The notes under the pieces are model-generated. The model searched no databases. It was not told where the DNA came from and saw only the letters and a list, made by a program, of their open reading frames with translations. Source: Chania multitudinisentens RB-25 (GTDB lineage Bacteria > Pseudomonadota > Gammaproteobacteria > Enterobacterales > Enterobacteriaceae). Taken from it: a stretch of 64,000 nt of DNA. The stretch spans positions 3,472,001-3,536,000 of the forward strand of contig NZ_CP007044.2 in assembly GCF_000520015.2 (NCBI RefSeq), given 5' to 3'. Each line of letters opens with the position of its first letter. Within the stretch, counting starts at the first letter, position 1. Shown in pieces: positions 1 to 8,563 of this stretch. The translations under genes and the position numbers were made by a program.

Positions 1-1531
1 CCTGATCAACGATCTTAATCCACAAGCGGTAGAACGTGCCGTTGAGCGCTTGCGTGATAACCGTGATTTCATCCCCCTATGTGTTTCTGCACTGGCTCGG
101 GCGCGTGCTGATTGGTTGTATGGCATTAATATGACCCGCGCTTACACCCTGTTGGGGCGCAACGCAGGCTATGACGGTGTGCTGTCGGTCGGGCGGGTGC
201 AAACGCCGGTGTTGGGGTTGGTAGTAAGGCGTGACGAAGAAATTGAAAATTTTGTTCCGAAAGATTTTTTCGAAGTGAAAGCGCATATTGTTACGCCGAA
301 AGAAGAACGTTTTGTTGCTCTGTGGCAACCGAGCGATTCCTGTGAACCTTATCAGGATGAAGAAGGGCGCTTGCTGCACCGACCGCTGGCCGAACATGTG
401 GTCAAGCGCATTGAGGGCCAGCCAGCGAGGGTCACCTCCTATAATGATAAACGGGAATCAGAGATTGCCCCGTTGCCGTTTTCTCTTTCCACCTTGCAAA
501 TTGAGGCAGCGAAACGCTTCAACCTGAGCGCTCAGCAGGTGTTGGATATCTGCCAGCGCCTGTATGAAACCCACAAACTGATTACTTATCCGCGTTCAGA
601 CTGCCGTTATTTGCCAGAAGAACATTTTGCTGGGCGTCACGCGGTGTTGAATGCCATCAGCGTGCATCAGCCGGATCTCTATCCACAACCAGTGATCGAC
701 AGTGAACGTCGCAACCGTTGTTGGGACGACAAAAAAGTGGATGCCCACCATGCCATTATTCCAACTGCTCGCGCCAGCAAAGCCAACCTGCACCAGGACG
801 AACTTAACGTTTATGGCTTGGTGGCACGCCAGTATTTGATGCAATTCTGTCCGGATGCCATGTTCCGCAAATGTGTGATCGAACTGGATATTGCGGGCGG
901 GAAGTTTGTGGCCAAAGCACGTTTTTTGGCAGAGGCAGGATGGCGCACTCTGCTGGGCAATAAAGAACGTGACGAGGAGAACGAAGGTGCACCATTGCCG
1001 GTTGTCGCCAAAGATGATGAGTTGCTGTGTGAACGTGGTGAAGTGGTTGAACGCCAAACCCAACCGCCGCGGCCATTCACTGATGCCAGCCTGCTTTCAG
1101 CCATGACCGGGATTGCGCGGTTTGTTCAGGATAAAGCATTAAAGAAAATTCTGCGTGCAACCGATGGCTTAGGAACGGAAGCGACGCGTGCGGGCATTAT
1201 TGAGTTATTGTTCAAACGGGCGTTTCTCTACAAAAAAGGGCGGTATATCCATTCCAGCGAAACCGGGCGGGCATTGATTCATTCTCTGCCTGATCAGGCG
1301 GCACGGCCTGATATGACGGCAGAATGGGAGTCCCGGCTTACGCAAATCAGTGAGAAATCCTGCCGCTATCAAGATTTCATGCAGCCACTGGAGGGAACCT
1401 TACAAGAGTTGATTTATCAGGCGAAACAAAACCGGGTCAGCGTGGCGTTTCATGGTTTGCCGCCCCCCTCTGCTGGCGGGGCGAAAAAGCGGAAAAAGGG
1501 TGCGACGAAGGCACGGGAGAACAGTGAATGA
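1..1531 (+). CDS. topB: DNA topoisomerase III, C-terminal part (5' end outside window)
   Basis: The reading frame is open from base 2 and the gene begins before the window. Topoisomerase III is a type IA enzyme that passes single DNA strands and decatenates replication and recombination intermediates. The active-site block ITYPRSD is present; its tyrosine, which forms the covalent DNA link, is encoded at about 587-589. The type IA core blocks SVGRVQTPVLGL (near 185-220) and DGLGTEATRAGIIELLF (near 1160-1215) are also visible. The tail is lysine-rich (AKKRKKG), as is usual for TopB, and lacks the zinc fingers of TopA. The stop overlaps the ATG of the decayed ynjH by ATGA. The identification is secure. 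Confidence 0.95.
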   Translation, partial: LINDLNPQAVERAVERLRDNRDFIPLCVSALARARADWLYGINMTRAYTLLGRNAGYDGVLSVGRVQTPVLGLVVRRDEEIENFVPKDFFEVKAHIVTPKEERFVALWQPSDSCEPYQDEEGRLLHRPLAEHVVKRIEGQPARVTSYNDKRESEIAPLPFSLSTLQIEAAKRFNLSAQQVLDICQRLYETHKLITYPRSDCRYLPEEHFAGRHAVLNAISVHQPDLYPQPVIDSERRNRCWDDKKVDAHHAIIPTARASKANLHQDELNVYGLVARQYLMQFCPDAMFRKCVIELDIAGGKFVAKARFLAEAGWRTLLGNKERDEENEGAPLPVVAKDDELLCERGEVVERQTQPPRPFTDASLLSAMTGIARFVQDKALKKILRATDGLGTEATRAGIIELLFKRAFLYKKGRYIHSSETGRALIHSLPDQAARPDMTAEWESRLTQISEKSCRYQDFMQPLEGTLQELIYQAKQNRVSVAFHGLPPPSAGGAKKRKKGATKARENSE

Positions 1532-1795
1532 ACTTCAGGCTTCGAATCGCGAGCGGCTAGGTGACAGCTGTTTTCCACCGGCGCCGTGGTCAACCGCAGC
1601 AATGTGGGTATTGTGGTGCCGTTTCCCTCTGCAAAGGGGGAAACGTGGCTGCATCTTCCCCTTCTGGCGGCCGCTGCGGTATCGGTCAGAATCAAAATTA
1701 CTCTGAAGGTGCCGCGGTAAGCCTTGAAGGGGATGTGTTCGCAATCCTAACGTGGTGGGAGCCAACCACTAATTTGGGTTCGTTTGAAGCAGTAA
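1528..1795 (+). pseudogene. ynjH: ynjH-like DUF1496 gene, frameshifted remnant
   Basis: An ATG at 1528 overlaps the topB stop and has a GGGAG-type ribosome site about nine bases upstream, but its frame meets a stop at 1558. Coherent pieces continue in different frames: STGAVVNRSNVGIVVPFPS (from about 1574), then GQNQNYSEGAAVSLEG (to about 1731), then CVRNPNVVGAN, then PLIWVRLKQ ending with TAA at 1795. The QNYSEGA block and an ending of the type NPLxWxRxK are what I recall of the YnjH/DUF1496 family, and ynjH neighbours nudG in E. coli. At least three one-base indels, near T, G and C runs, would be needed to restore one frame. A pseudogene is likeliest; clustered sequencing errors are the alternative. 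The tail overlaps the 3' end of nudG. Confidence 0.55.
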
Positions 1796-2179
1796 TTGAG
1801 TAATATAGCTTTCCAACAGCGGAATATCAGCTGGGGCCAAAGGATAATCACGTGCCTGTGCTGGTGTTACCCAGGCAAAAGCTGAATGACAATGCCTTTG
1901 CAATTCACCGCTGAATGCCGCGATACGCCAAGCATGCAAGCGGATAATCCTGTCGTTTTGCTGCCACTGAGTGCTGGTAACGTAATTTTCCACGCAGGCA
2001 ACAATGCCCAACTCCTCCTGTAGCTCACGAGCAAGGGCCTGTGGTTGGCTTTCATTAGGTTCAACTTTGCCTCCGGGGAACTCCCATAAGCCAGCCTGAT
2101 CGCTGCTGTTATCGCGCTGAGCGAGTAAAATTTTGCCATCCCTGGCAATAATGGCGGCGACAACGTCAATGATTTTCAT
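1769..2179 (-). CDS. nudG: CTP pyrophosphohydrolase (Nudix family)
   Basis: 136 residues, close to the 135 of E. coli NudG. The Nudix box is complete: GGKVEPNESQPQALARELQE followed by ELG, giving the G-x5-E-x7-RE-x2-EE-x-G pattern that binds Mg2+. The start MKIIDVVAAIIARDGKILLAQR and the block PLAPADIPLLESY match NudG rather than MutT. The enzyme hydrolyses pyrimidine (d)NTPs, including oxidised and methylated forms such as 5-hydroxy-CTP, and so sanitises the nucleotide pool. It lies next to the decayed ynjH and downstream of xthA on the same strand, 45 bp away. Confidence 0.92.
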   Translation of the reverse strand: MKIIDVVAAIIARDGKILLAQRDNSSDQAGLWEFPGGKVEPNESQPQALARELQEELGIVACVENYVTSTQWQQNDRIIRLHAWRIAAFSGELQRHCHSAFAWVTPAQARDYPLAPADIPLLESYITQLLLQTNPN

Positions 2180-2224
2180 ATGGGCTACATAGCAACGACC
2201 CCGGCATAAACCGGGGCGGGGAGT

Positions 2225-3031
2225 TTACAGAGAAAACTCAGCCCAAACTGGCGCATGATCGGAGGGTTTTTCCATACCACGGATCTGATAGTCAATTCCG
2301 GTAGCTTTGCAACGTGCCGCCAATGGGGTGCTGGCCAGTAACAGGTCAATGCGCAGGCCACGGTTTTCATCAAAGCCGCGTGAACGGTAATCAAACCATG
2401 AAAACTCGTCGTTGCGCCCTGGATTGGCATGGCGGTAGGTATCTACCAATCCCCAATTCAACAGACGCTCCATCCATTCACGTTCTTCTGGCAGAAAAGA
2501 ACATTTGCCGGTACGCAGCCACCGTTTGCGGCTTTCTTCACCAATGCCGATGTCAAAATCGCTTGGGCTGATGTTCATATCGCCCATGATCAAAACGGGG
2601 GATTCGGCGGCAAGCTGTTGTTCCAAGTAATCTTGCAAATCCTGATAGAAACGGGTTTTTGCCGGGAATTTAACCGGGTGATCACGGCTTTCACCCTGCG
2701 GGAAGTAACCATTAATCACCGTCATTGTACCTTGTGGGGTAGCGAGATCGGCCATAATGATACGGCGTTGGGCATCGTCTTCGTCACTAGGGAAACCACG
2801 GCGAACAGCGAGAGGTTCAGCTTTGGTCAGCAGAGCGACACCGTAGTGGCCTTTCTGACCATGATAGAATACGTGATAACCATGTTGGCTCACTTCTTCC
2901 AGCGGAAACATGTCATCGTGAACTTTAGTTTCTTGCAGGCCGATCACGTCGGGTTGATGTTGCTCAATAATGGCGGCCAGTTGATGCGGACGTGCACGCA
3001 GTCCATTGATATTAAAAGAGACAAACTTCAT
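2225..3031 (-). CDS. xthA: Exodeoxyribonuclease III
   Basis: 268 residues, the same length as E. coli exonuclease III, the main AP endonuclease and 3'-phosphatase/3'-5' exonuclease of base excision repair. The exonuclease-endonuclease-phosphatase fold is recognisable from the N-terminal MKFVSFNINGLRAR, the metal-binding glutamate in GLQETKVHDD, the central MGDMNISPSDFDIG, and the C-terminal catalytic SDHAPVW. Transcribed leftward, with nudG 45 bp downstream, so they could share a transcript. Confidence 0.96.
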   Translation of the reverse strand: MKFVSFNINGLRARPHQLAAIIEQHQPDVIGLQETKVHDDMFPLEEVSQHGYHVFYHGQKGHYGVALLTKAEPLAVRRGFPSDEDDAQRRIIMADLATPQGTMTVINGYFPQGESRDHPVKFPAKTRFYQDLQDYLEQQLAAESPVLIMGDMNISPSDFDIGIGEESRKRWLRTGKCSFLPEEREWMERLLNWGLVDTYRHANPGRNDEFSWFDYRSRGFDENRGLRIDLLLASTPLAARCKATGIDYQIRGMEKPSDHAPVWAEFSL

Positions 3032-3131
3032 GAGCGCTGCCGTTTTACCAGGAAAATGTGTTCAGATAGTAGCAGATTTTGGCCTGAAATGTAACGCGAA
3101 CCAGCGGCAGGAAACCGCTGGCAGAGAAGGG

Positions 3132-3704
3132 CTATTTTGCCCAACGATCATAATGTTCAGCTTGGTAGGCATCGAATTGCTGTAGCAGCGTTTGCGGTGA
3201 ATCACTGATGTGCAGGGTGTCGAGGTAATCTTGACGCATGAAACCCTGATCGGCGACCTGTTGCAGGAAGTTGTTCAATGGCTGGTAAAAACTATTCACG
3301 TTCAGCAACCCAACGGGCTTATTGTGATAACCAATCTGACCCCAGGTCCAGATTTCGAACAGTTCCTCTAAAGTGCCAATACCACCGGGTAACGCGATAA
3401 ACCCGTCGGCCAGTTCGGCCATACGTGCTTTGCGGGTATGCATATCAGGAACAACTTCCAGTTTAGTTAAGCCACGGTGCGCGGTTTCTGCTTCTACCAG
3501 CCGTTCAGGTATCACTCCAACGACCTCTCCACCGGCTTGGAGAACGGCATCAGCGACGATACCCATTAAGCCTTTTTTACCTCCGCCATAAACTAAACGC
3601 CGCCCTTGAGTGGCAATCACAAGCCCCAGATTGCGCGCATGTTCAGCATAGGTTGGGTTAACCCCTTCGCTGGCACCACAAAAAACGCAGATATTATTAC
3701 GCAT
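3132..3704 (-). CDS. LOG-family nucleotide 5'-monophosphate phosphoribohydrolase
   Basis: 190 residues from the ATG at 3704, chosen over a TTG six bases upstream because AAGGAA sits seven bases before the ATG. The LOG signature PGGIGTLEELFEIWTW is clear, with the upstream nucleotide-binding segment VYGGGKKGLMG. These proteins (TIGR00730 family) cleave cytokinin riboside monophosphates or purine nucleotides to base and ribose 5-phosphate; the bacterial physiological substrate is often uncertain. It stands alone between xthA and the tRNA-Tyr repeat tail. Confidence 0.85.
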   Translation of the reverse strand: MRNNICVFCGASEGVNPTYAEHARNLGLVIATQGRRLVYGGGKKGLMGIVADAVLQAGGEVVGVIPERLVEAETAHRGLTKLEVVPDMHTRKARMAELADGFIALPGGIGTLEELFEIWTWGQIGYHNKPVGLLNVNSFYQPLNNFLQQVADQGFMRQDYLDTLHISDSPQTLLQQFDAYQAEHYDRWAK

Positions 3705-3969
3705 GCACAATTCCTTACTGCATAAAAGAAGCCAGTGGTATAGCGAATTGCGGGCAGGAGTTCAAGTAGAGGATTGGGGTGATGAACGAGATAGCTTGGG
3801 TAAGTTGCCAAAATAAACTGCTTGGAATGACCTCGGTATTGAGTGGGAAGGATGACCGCGCTAAAGCGCGTTGTCTCGCTGCGCTCGGCTCGAACCTTGT
3901 CGAAGCTTTTCATCCTTCCCCCGTGCAGAGAAATATGAAGATACGCAGTGTTTGTTGGTAGCAGAGTGT

Positions 3970-4086
3970 TTATATCAGGATGGTGGTGGGGGAAGGATAA
4001 CTCGTCGCGTTGCTCCTCGCCCTGCGGGCCGCGCTAAAGCGCGTTGTCTCGCTGCGCTCGGCTCGAACCTTGTCGAAGCTTCTCAT
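3970..4086 (-). CDS. 38-aa arginine-rich small ORF in tRNA-Tyr repeat (copy 2, possible tpr analogue)
   Basis: ATG at 4084-4086, stop at 3970-3972. It opens MRSFDKVRAERSETTRF and continues with an RRAR-rich stretch, ending in PSPTTILI; the PSPTT residues are encoded by the tRNA 3'-end copy. Seven of 38 residues are arginine. A GGGGAAGG run lies immediately before the ATG. The same-length ORF occurs in the next unit. The E. coli tyrT repeats contain the small basic protein gene tpr, so a translated product is possible, but coding by chance in GC-rich repeat DNA cannot be excluded. Confidence 0.3.
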   Translation of the reverse strand: MRSFDKVRAERSETTRFSAARRARSNATSYPSPTTILI

Positions 4087-4140
4087 CCTTCCCCTGTGCA
4101 GAGAAAGTATGAAGATACGCAATTGTTGGTAGCGGAGTGT

Positions 4141-4257
4141 TTATATCAGGCTGGTGGTGGGGGAAGGATAACTCGTCTCGCTGCTCCTCGCCCTGCGGGC
4201 CGCGCTAAAGCGCGTTGTCTCGCTGCGCTCGACTCGAACCTTGTCGAAGCTTCTCAT
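4141..4257 (-). CDS. 38-aa arginine-rich small ORF in tRNA-Tyr repeat (copy 1)
   Basis: Second, tRNA-proximal copy of the repeat ORF, also 38 residues, with ATG at 4255-4257 and stop at 4141-4143. It differs from the other copy at only a few residues (V for A at position 9, SET for NAT near 26-28, S for I near the end). Start context, length and stop are conserved, and unit lengths are multiples of three. A third start, in the truncated last unit (ATG at 3911-3913), loses the shared ending. Expression is not demonstrated. Confidence 0.3.
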   Translation of the reverse strand: MRSFDKVRVERSETTRFSAARRARSSETSYPSPTTSLI

Positions 4258-4325
4258 CCTTCCCCCTGTGCAGAGAAATATGAAGATACGCAGTGGTTGT
4301 TGGTAGCAGAGTGTTTATATCAGGA

Positions 4326-4410
<85 letters not shown>

Positions 4411-4577
4411 AAGAGATTGGTTATTCTTATTACAAAAGAATGCTGAATTCTTTGAGCACGTCGTGGGAAAAATGACCGCACTGAAGTGCGTTGCGCTCAA
4501 CTCGAATCTTCTTATCCTTCCTCTCGAAGCACAATCTGCTTTCAGAGGTTTCTGTCATTTGAATGGCAGAAGAAAGA

Positions 4578-4662
<85 letters not shown>

Positions 4663-4704
4663 ACTGGCCTTGCTTAAAAAACGTCTGTCTTAGCAAGCGG
4701 GCGC

Positions 4705-4732
4705 ATCATATCAAATGAAGCGCTCGTGTAAA
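4705..4732 (-). promoter_or_regulatory. tyrT-type promoter of the tRNA-Tyr operon
   Basis: On the minus strand, TTTACA (4727-4732) and TATGAT (4705-4710) are separated by 16 bp and followed by the GC-rich discriminator GCGCCCGC. This closely resembles the E. coli tyrT promoter, whose discriminator makes it subject to stringent control. The first tRNA starts about 43 bp downstream of the -10 box. Confidence 0.85.
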
Positions 4733-4819
4733 GCATTGAAATGCAGAAAATGAATCGTTTGCCGTTTTTTTATTCTTGGCGGTGTTTCCATAAACGAAAG
4801 ACACCGCTTTCTTGAACAG

Positions 4820-5668
4820 TTATAGAATCACCGTGCGGTTGCCATACACGAATACCCGCTGCGCCAGCACCCGATACAGAGCGCGGCTGAGAACGTTTTT
4901 TTCCACATCGCGCCCGGCTCGCATCATATCTTCTGCTGAATAGGTGTGATCGACATGGATGACATCCTGCATGATGATTGGGCCTTCATCCAGGCTATCA
5001 TTCACGTAGTGCGCAGTCGCACCGATAATTTTCACACCTCGTTCATAGGCCTGATGGTAAGGACGCGCCCCGATAAATGCAGGCAGGAACGAATGGTGAA
5101 TATTAATTACCTGATTGGGATAATGCTGCACGAATGCGGGTGTCAGAACACGCATGTACTTGGCCAACACCACATAATCCGGTTGATACTGATCGATCTG
5201 CTCAATCATTTTTTGATCGTGCTGTTCGCGTGTCAGGCCTTCGTGGCTCACCAGGCAGAAAGGAATGTCAAAACGCTCTACCAGGGTCTGTAACGTGGCG
5301 TGGTTGCCAATAACGGCGGCGATTTCAACATCCAGCCCACCGTAAGCGCTTTTCATCAGCAAATCACCCAAGCAATGTGCTTCTTTGGTGACTAAAACTA
5401 CGATACGGCGGCGGCCGGCGCTGTGCAGCTCACGTACTGAGCCTTGAGGTAATGCACCGTCCAGATCGGCCAACAGTGTGGCATCATTGAAAATCCCCTC
5501 TAACTCGGTGCGCATAAAAAAGCGACCGGTCAGGTGATCCACAAATTCATTGTTCTGAACGATATTCAGCTCATGCTTGTAACAGATGTTAGTGATCTTG
5601 GCGATCAGCCCTTTTGCGTCCGGGCAGATCGTGCGTAGAATTTTTCTTTGTATGTTTTGGTGTGGCAT
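4820..5668 (-). CDS. purU: Formyltetrahydrofolate deformylase
   Basis: 282 residues (E. coli 280). An N-terminal ACT domain (about 1-85, including RTICPDAKGLIAKITNI) is followed by a formyltransferase-like hydrolase domain with the catalytic block INIHHSFLPAFIGARPYHQA and the aspartate region near GATAHYVNDSLDEGP. It releases formate from 10-formyl-THF, feeding PurT-dependent purine synthesis and balancing one-carbon pools; the ACT domain mediates methionine/glycine control in E. coli. It lies just upstream of the tRNA-Tyr promoter, on the same strand, as in E. coli. Confidence 0.96.
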   Translation of the reverse strand: MPHQNIQRKILRTICPDAKGLIAKITNICYKHELNIVQNNEFVDHLTGRFFMRTELEGIFNDATLLADLDGALPQGSVRELHSAGRRRIVVLVTKEAHCLGDLLMKSAYGGLDVEIAAVIGNHATLQTLVERFDIPFCLVSHEGLTREQHDQKMIEQIDQYQPDYVVLAKYMRVLTPAFVQHYPNQVINIHHSFLPAFIGARPYHQAYERGVKIIGATAHYVNDSLDEGPIIMQDVIHVDHTYSAEDMMRAGRDVEKNVLSRALYRVLAQRVFVYGNRTVIL

Positions 5669-5727
5669 GGGTATGTAGATCCTGTCTGATACTAGAGCCT
5701 ATCCCAATAGGCTTTTAACTCGCAGGC

Positions 5728-6189
5728 TCATCGCCCGCAGCACTTTTTGTGTTTTTTGCCTGAACCGCAGGGGCAAGTGGCATTTCGGCCCGGTTTGGGT
5801 CTGATTCCGTCGATATAGTACCAGCGTTGCCCAAGGTGAAGAAAGCGCGAACGTTCATGTATTGCATGGGGCTCCTGGCTGCCATCGGTGAAGCGAGCAA
5901 TAAATTCAACATAGCCTTCATCAACGTTGTTGCCGGTTTTTTCTTCAATCACGGTCAGGCCGAGCCATTCGGTATTCTGAAAACTTTGGATAATGCTGTC
6001 ACGTGAGTGTTCGGCTTGGCAATCTGGATGCCAAGTGGCGATTAAATAATCAGCATGCTGTTTTACATAGGCTGCGTATCGTGAACGCATCAGTTCACCC
6101 GGTGTTGTTGCGTGACGATCGCTATGTATTAACGGTTCGCAACAAACGCTATATTCCAATCCGCTGCCGCAGGGGCATAATTCAGTCAA
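5728..6189 (-). CDS. ychJ: SEC-C motif protein YchJ (UPF0225)
   Basis: 153 residues from a TTG start at 6189, which has GAGG eight bases upstream and directly precedes the first SEC-C motif. The protein has zinc-binding SEC-C motifs at both ends: CPCGSGLEYSVCC near residues 5-17 and CPCGSGKKHKKCC at the C-terminus. The middle matches the UPF0225 domain (LMRSRYAAYVKQHADYLIATW). The function is not established; SEC-C motifs are zinc-binding and mediate protein contacts, as in SecA. Position between purU and rssA is as in E. coli. Confidence 0.92.
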   Translation of the reverse strand: MTELCPCGSGLEYSVCCEPLIHSDRHATTPGELMRSRYAAYVKQHADYLIATWHPDCQAEHSRDSIIQSFQNTEWLGLTVIEEKTGNNVDEGYVEFIARFTDGSQEPHAIHERSRFLHLGQRWYYIDGIRPKPGRNATCPCGSGKKHKKCCGR

Positions 6190-6335
6190 AGTAACGCCTC
6201 AAAGTGATTGGCTCGCACGATCGGTAGCCACAGCTAGAATAAATTTAGCGTGTATGTTACCTAACATTATTCGTCAGTGACAATGTACCCTATAAACAGG
6301 GGTGAATTGATTCGCCGAGTACAGGAAAGCAAAGA

Positions 6336-7238
6336 ATGCGGAAAATCAAAATCGGACTGGCATTAGGGGCAGGAGCAGCAAAGGGGTGGGCGCACATTGG
6401 GGTGGTTAATGCGTTGCAAAAACGGGGGATTGAGGTTGATATTGTTGCGGGATGTTCGGTTGGTGCGTTAGTTGGGGCAGCGTTTGCCAGCCATCGCTTG
6501 CCTGCGATGGAACATTGGGTACGTTCATTCAGCTACTGGGATGTGATCCGGTTGATGGATCTGTCCTGGCAGCGCGGTGGTTTGTTGCGCGGTGAGCGCG
6601 TGTTTAATGCTGTTGGGCAACTGTTGAAAATTGATGACTTCGCTGACTGCTCGCTCAAGTTTGGCGCAGTCACTACTAACCTCAGCACTGGCCGTGAATT
6701 ATGGCTGACCAAAGGGGATATTCATCAGGCTATTCGGGCTTCTTGTAGTATGCCGGGGTTGTTGGCGCCAGTATGGTTTGATGGGTATTGGCTGGTTGAT
6801 GGCGCGTTGGTGAACCCGGTCCCTATTTCACTGACTCGCGCCATGGGGGCTGATATCGTTATTGCGGTGGATTTGCAACATGATGCGCATTTAATGCAAC
6901 AGGATTTATTTTCAGTACACAATACTCATGAAGATGTGAATAATGCTGTGGCAGGCAACTGGCGTGGGCGTCTGCGGGAACGCATCAATAAGGTGATACT
7001 GAAAAAACCGAATTTTACACCAACCGCCATGGAGATCATGAGCACATCGATTCAGATGCTGGAGAATCGGGTGAAGCGGAATCGTATGGCCAGTGATCCG
7101 CCGGATGTTCTGATACAACCCTACTGCCCGCAAATATCCACGCTGGATTTCCATCGTGCCAGTGAGGCGATTGAGGCGGGTAGGTTGGCAGTTGAAAAAC
7201 AAATAGATATTTTAGCCCCATTGATAAAAAATAAATGA
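6336..7238 (+). CDS. rssA: Patatin-like phospholipase family protein RssA
   Basis: 300 residues. It has the patatin catalytic dyad elements: oxyanion GAGAAKGWAHIG at the N-terminus, nucleophile elbow GCSVG (Ser about 42), and DGALVNP with the catalytic aspartate. E. coli RssA is a predicted serine hydrolase of unknown substrate encoded upstream of rssB. The ATG at 6336 follows an AGGAAAG ribosome site. The gap to rssB is about 105 bp, so co-transcription is likely. Confidence 0.92.
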   Translation: MRKIKIGLALGAGAAKGWAHIGVVNALQKRGIEVDIVAGCSVGALVGAAFASHRLPAMEHWVRSFSYWDVIRLMDLSWQRGGLLRGERVFNAVGQLLKIDDFADCSLKFGAVTTNLSTGRELWLTKGDIHQAIRASCSMPGLLAPVWFDGYWLVDGALVNPVPISLTRAMGADIVIAVDLQHDAHLMQQDLFSVHNTHEDVNNAVAGNWRGRLRERINKVILKKPNFTPTAMEIMSTSIQMLENRVKRNRMASDPPDVLIQPYCPQISTLDFHRASEAIEAGRLAVEKQIDILAPLIKNK

Positions 7239-7343
7239 TTATCCATTTTTAGGGGAGAATGATGCTGTTTAGGGAATTTTCGGCAGGCACAAGTGGCCAT
7301 TATGAGCCACTATTACATCATGAAAAGGGAAGAGGCCCGGCCG

Positions 7344-8357
7344 ATGGCATTACCACTGACAGACAAGCGCATCTTAATTGTTGAGGATGAACAGGTTTTT
7401 CGTTCAGTGCTTGTTAATTATCTGAAATCGTTAGGCGCACAGACTACTGAGGCTATCAATGGTTTGCTGGCGCTGAAGGCGGTTGAAGACGTTAACCCTG
7501 ATTTAATCCTGTGTGATCTGGCGATGCCAGAAATGAACGGTATTGAATTTGTTGAGCATCTGCGTCTGCAAGGAAGACAAATTCCTGTGCTGGTGATTTC
7601 GGCTACCGATAAAATGGCGGATATTGCCAAGGTGCTGCGGCTGGGGGTGCAGGATGTGCTGTTAAAACCGCTGACTGACCTGAATCGCTTGCGCGAAGTG
7701 GTATTGGCCTGTCTTTATCCGAACATGTTTACTTCGCAGGCTATTGAGGAGATCGAGCTGTTTAAGGATTGGGATGCTTTAAGTCAGAACCCTTCCGAAG
7801 CAGTTAGATTACTTAAACAATTACAACCGCCGGTGCAACAAACAATTGCCCATTGTCGCATCAATTATCGCCAGCTAACCCCGGCTGAAAGTTCTGGCTT
7901 GGTGCTGGATATCGCCGCTTTATCAGATAAGGATTTGGCTTTTTATTGTCTGGATGTTACCCGCGCTGGTGATAATGGTGTATTAGCCGCTTTGCTGCTG
8001 CGTGCATTATTTAATGGATTGTTACAGGAGCATTTAGCGAATCAACAGTACCGTTTGCCTCAAATGTCAGCATTGTTAAAACAAGTTAATCAATTATTGC
8101 GCCAAGCAAAGCTTGAAGGACAATTCCCGTTATTGATGGGTTATTATCACGCCGAATATAAAAACCTGATTCTTATCTCAGCAGGTCTGCATGCCGAAGT
8201 GAGTGCGGATGATAAGCCAATCCAGCTAACCACAGGTATACCGTTGGGAACGCTGGATGCGGCTTATATGAATCAGATCAATCAGCAGTGTGAAGCCTGG
8301 CAGTGCCAGATGTGGGGGAGTGGTGGTAGATTACGTTTGATGTTGAATATTGAATAA
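7344..8357 (+). CDS. rssB: Regulator of RpoS (response regulator adaptor)
   Basis: 337 residues from the ATG at 7344, which matches the E. coli length; an in-frame ATG 51 bases upstream would add a non-homologous extension. The receiver domain (about 1-125) shows ILIVEDEQVFRS, the phospho-acceptor in LILCDLAMPEMNG and the lysine in DVLLKPLTDLNRL. The C-terminal half is a degenerate PP2C-like domain (CLDVTRAGDNGVLAALLLRA). RssB delivers sigma-S to ClpXP in growing cells. A ribosome site GGGAAGAGG precedes the chosen start. Confidence 0.95.
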   Translation: MALPLTDKRILIVEDEQVFRSVLVNYLKSLGAQTTEAINGLLALKAVEDVNPDLILCDLAMPEMNGIEFVEHLRLQGRQIPVLVISATDKMADIAKVLRLGVQDVLLKPLTDLNRLREVVLACLYPNMFTSQAIEEIELFKDWDALSQNPSEAVRLLKQLQPPVQQTIAHCRINYRQLTPAESSGLVLDIAALSDKDLAFYCLDVTRAGDNGVLAALLLRALFNGLLQEHLANQQYRLPQMSALLKQVNQLLRQAKLEGQFPLLMGYYHAEYKNLILISAGLHAEVSADDKPIQLTTGIPLGTLDAAYMNQINQQCEAWQCQMWGSGGRLRLMLNIE

Positions 8358-8563
8358 AACGTCAATAAGTTACCAGCCTGGTTACATTCGACTCTCTCAA
8401 TCACCTATTTTTGATGTCAATATTTATCGGCTAGGTAATAGTCTTAAATTCTGCCTATTTGTACTTGAGGTAATGTTCATCAGGGTTAAGCTGGTATACT
8501 TGAAGGCTTCTTGTATAAGGCAGATTAAGTTCATCATTTGAGCTTGCGTGTAGAGAGGAAGTC

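Larger units (their letters stand above)
3843..4325 (-). repeat. tRNA-Tyr downstream tandem repeats (about 171-174 bp units)
   Basis: In the tRNA direction, downstream of the distal tRNA-Tyr, the last 18 bp of the tRNA gene recur exactly at 4152-4169 and 3981-3998, giving periods of 174 and 171 bp, and degenerately at 3843-3853. Each unit carries a GCGC-rich palindrome (CGCGCTTTAGCGCG) and an inverted copy of the tRNA end (ATCCTTCCCC against GGGGAAGGAT). The last unit lacks about 30 bp. The spacer between the two tRNA genes holds a diverged relative near 4467-4520. This is the architecture known from the E. coli tyrT operon, whose 178-bp repeats begin with the tRNA 3' end and give rise to rtT RNA. 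Confidence 0.9.

Noticed and set aside
3843..4325. Tandem repeats considered as a CRISPR array
   Set aside because: Units are about 171-174 bp with full-length similarity, start with a tRNA end, and show no short direct repeat plus unique spacer pattern or cas genes.
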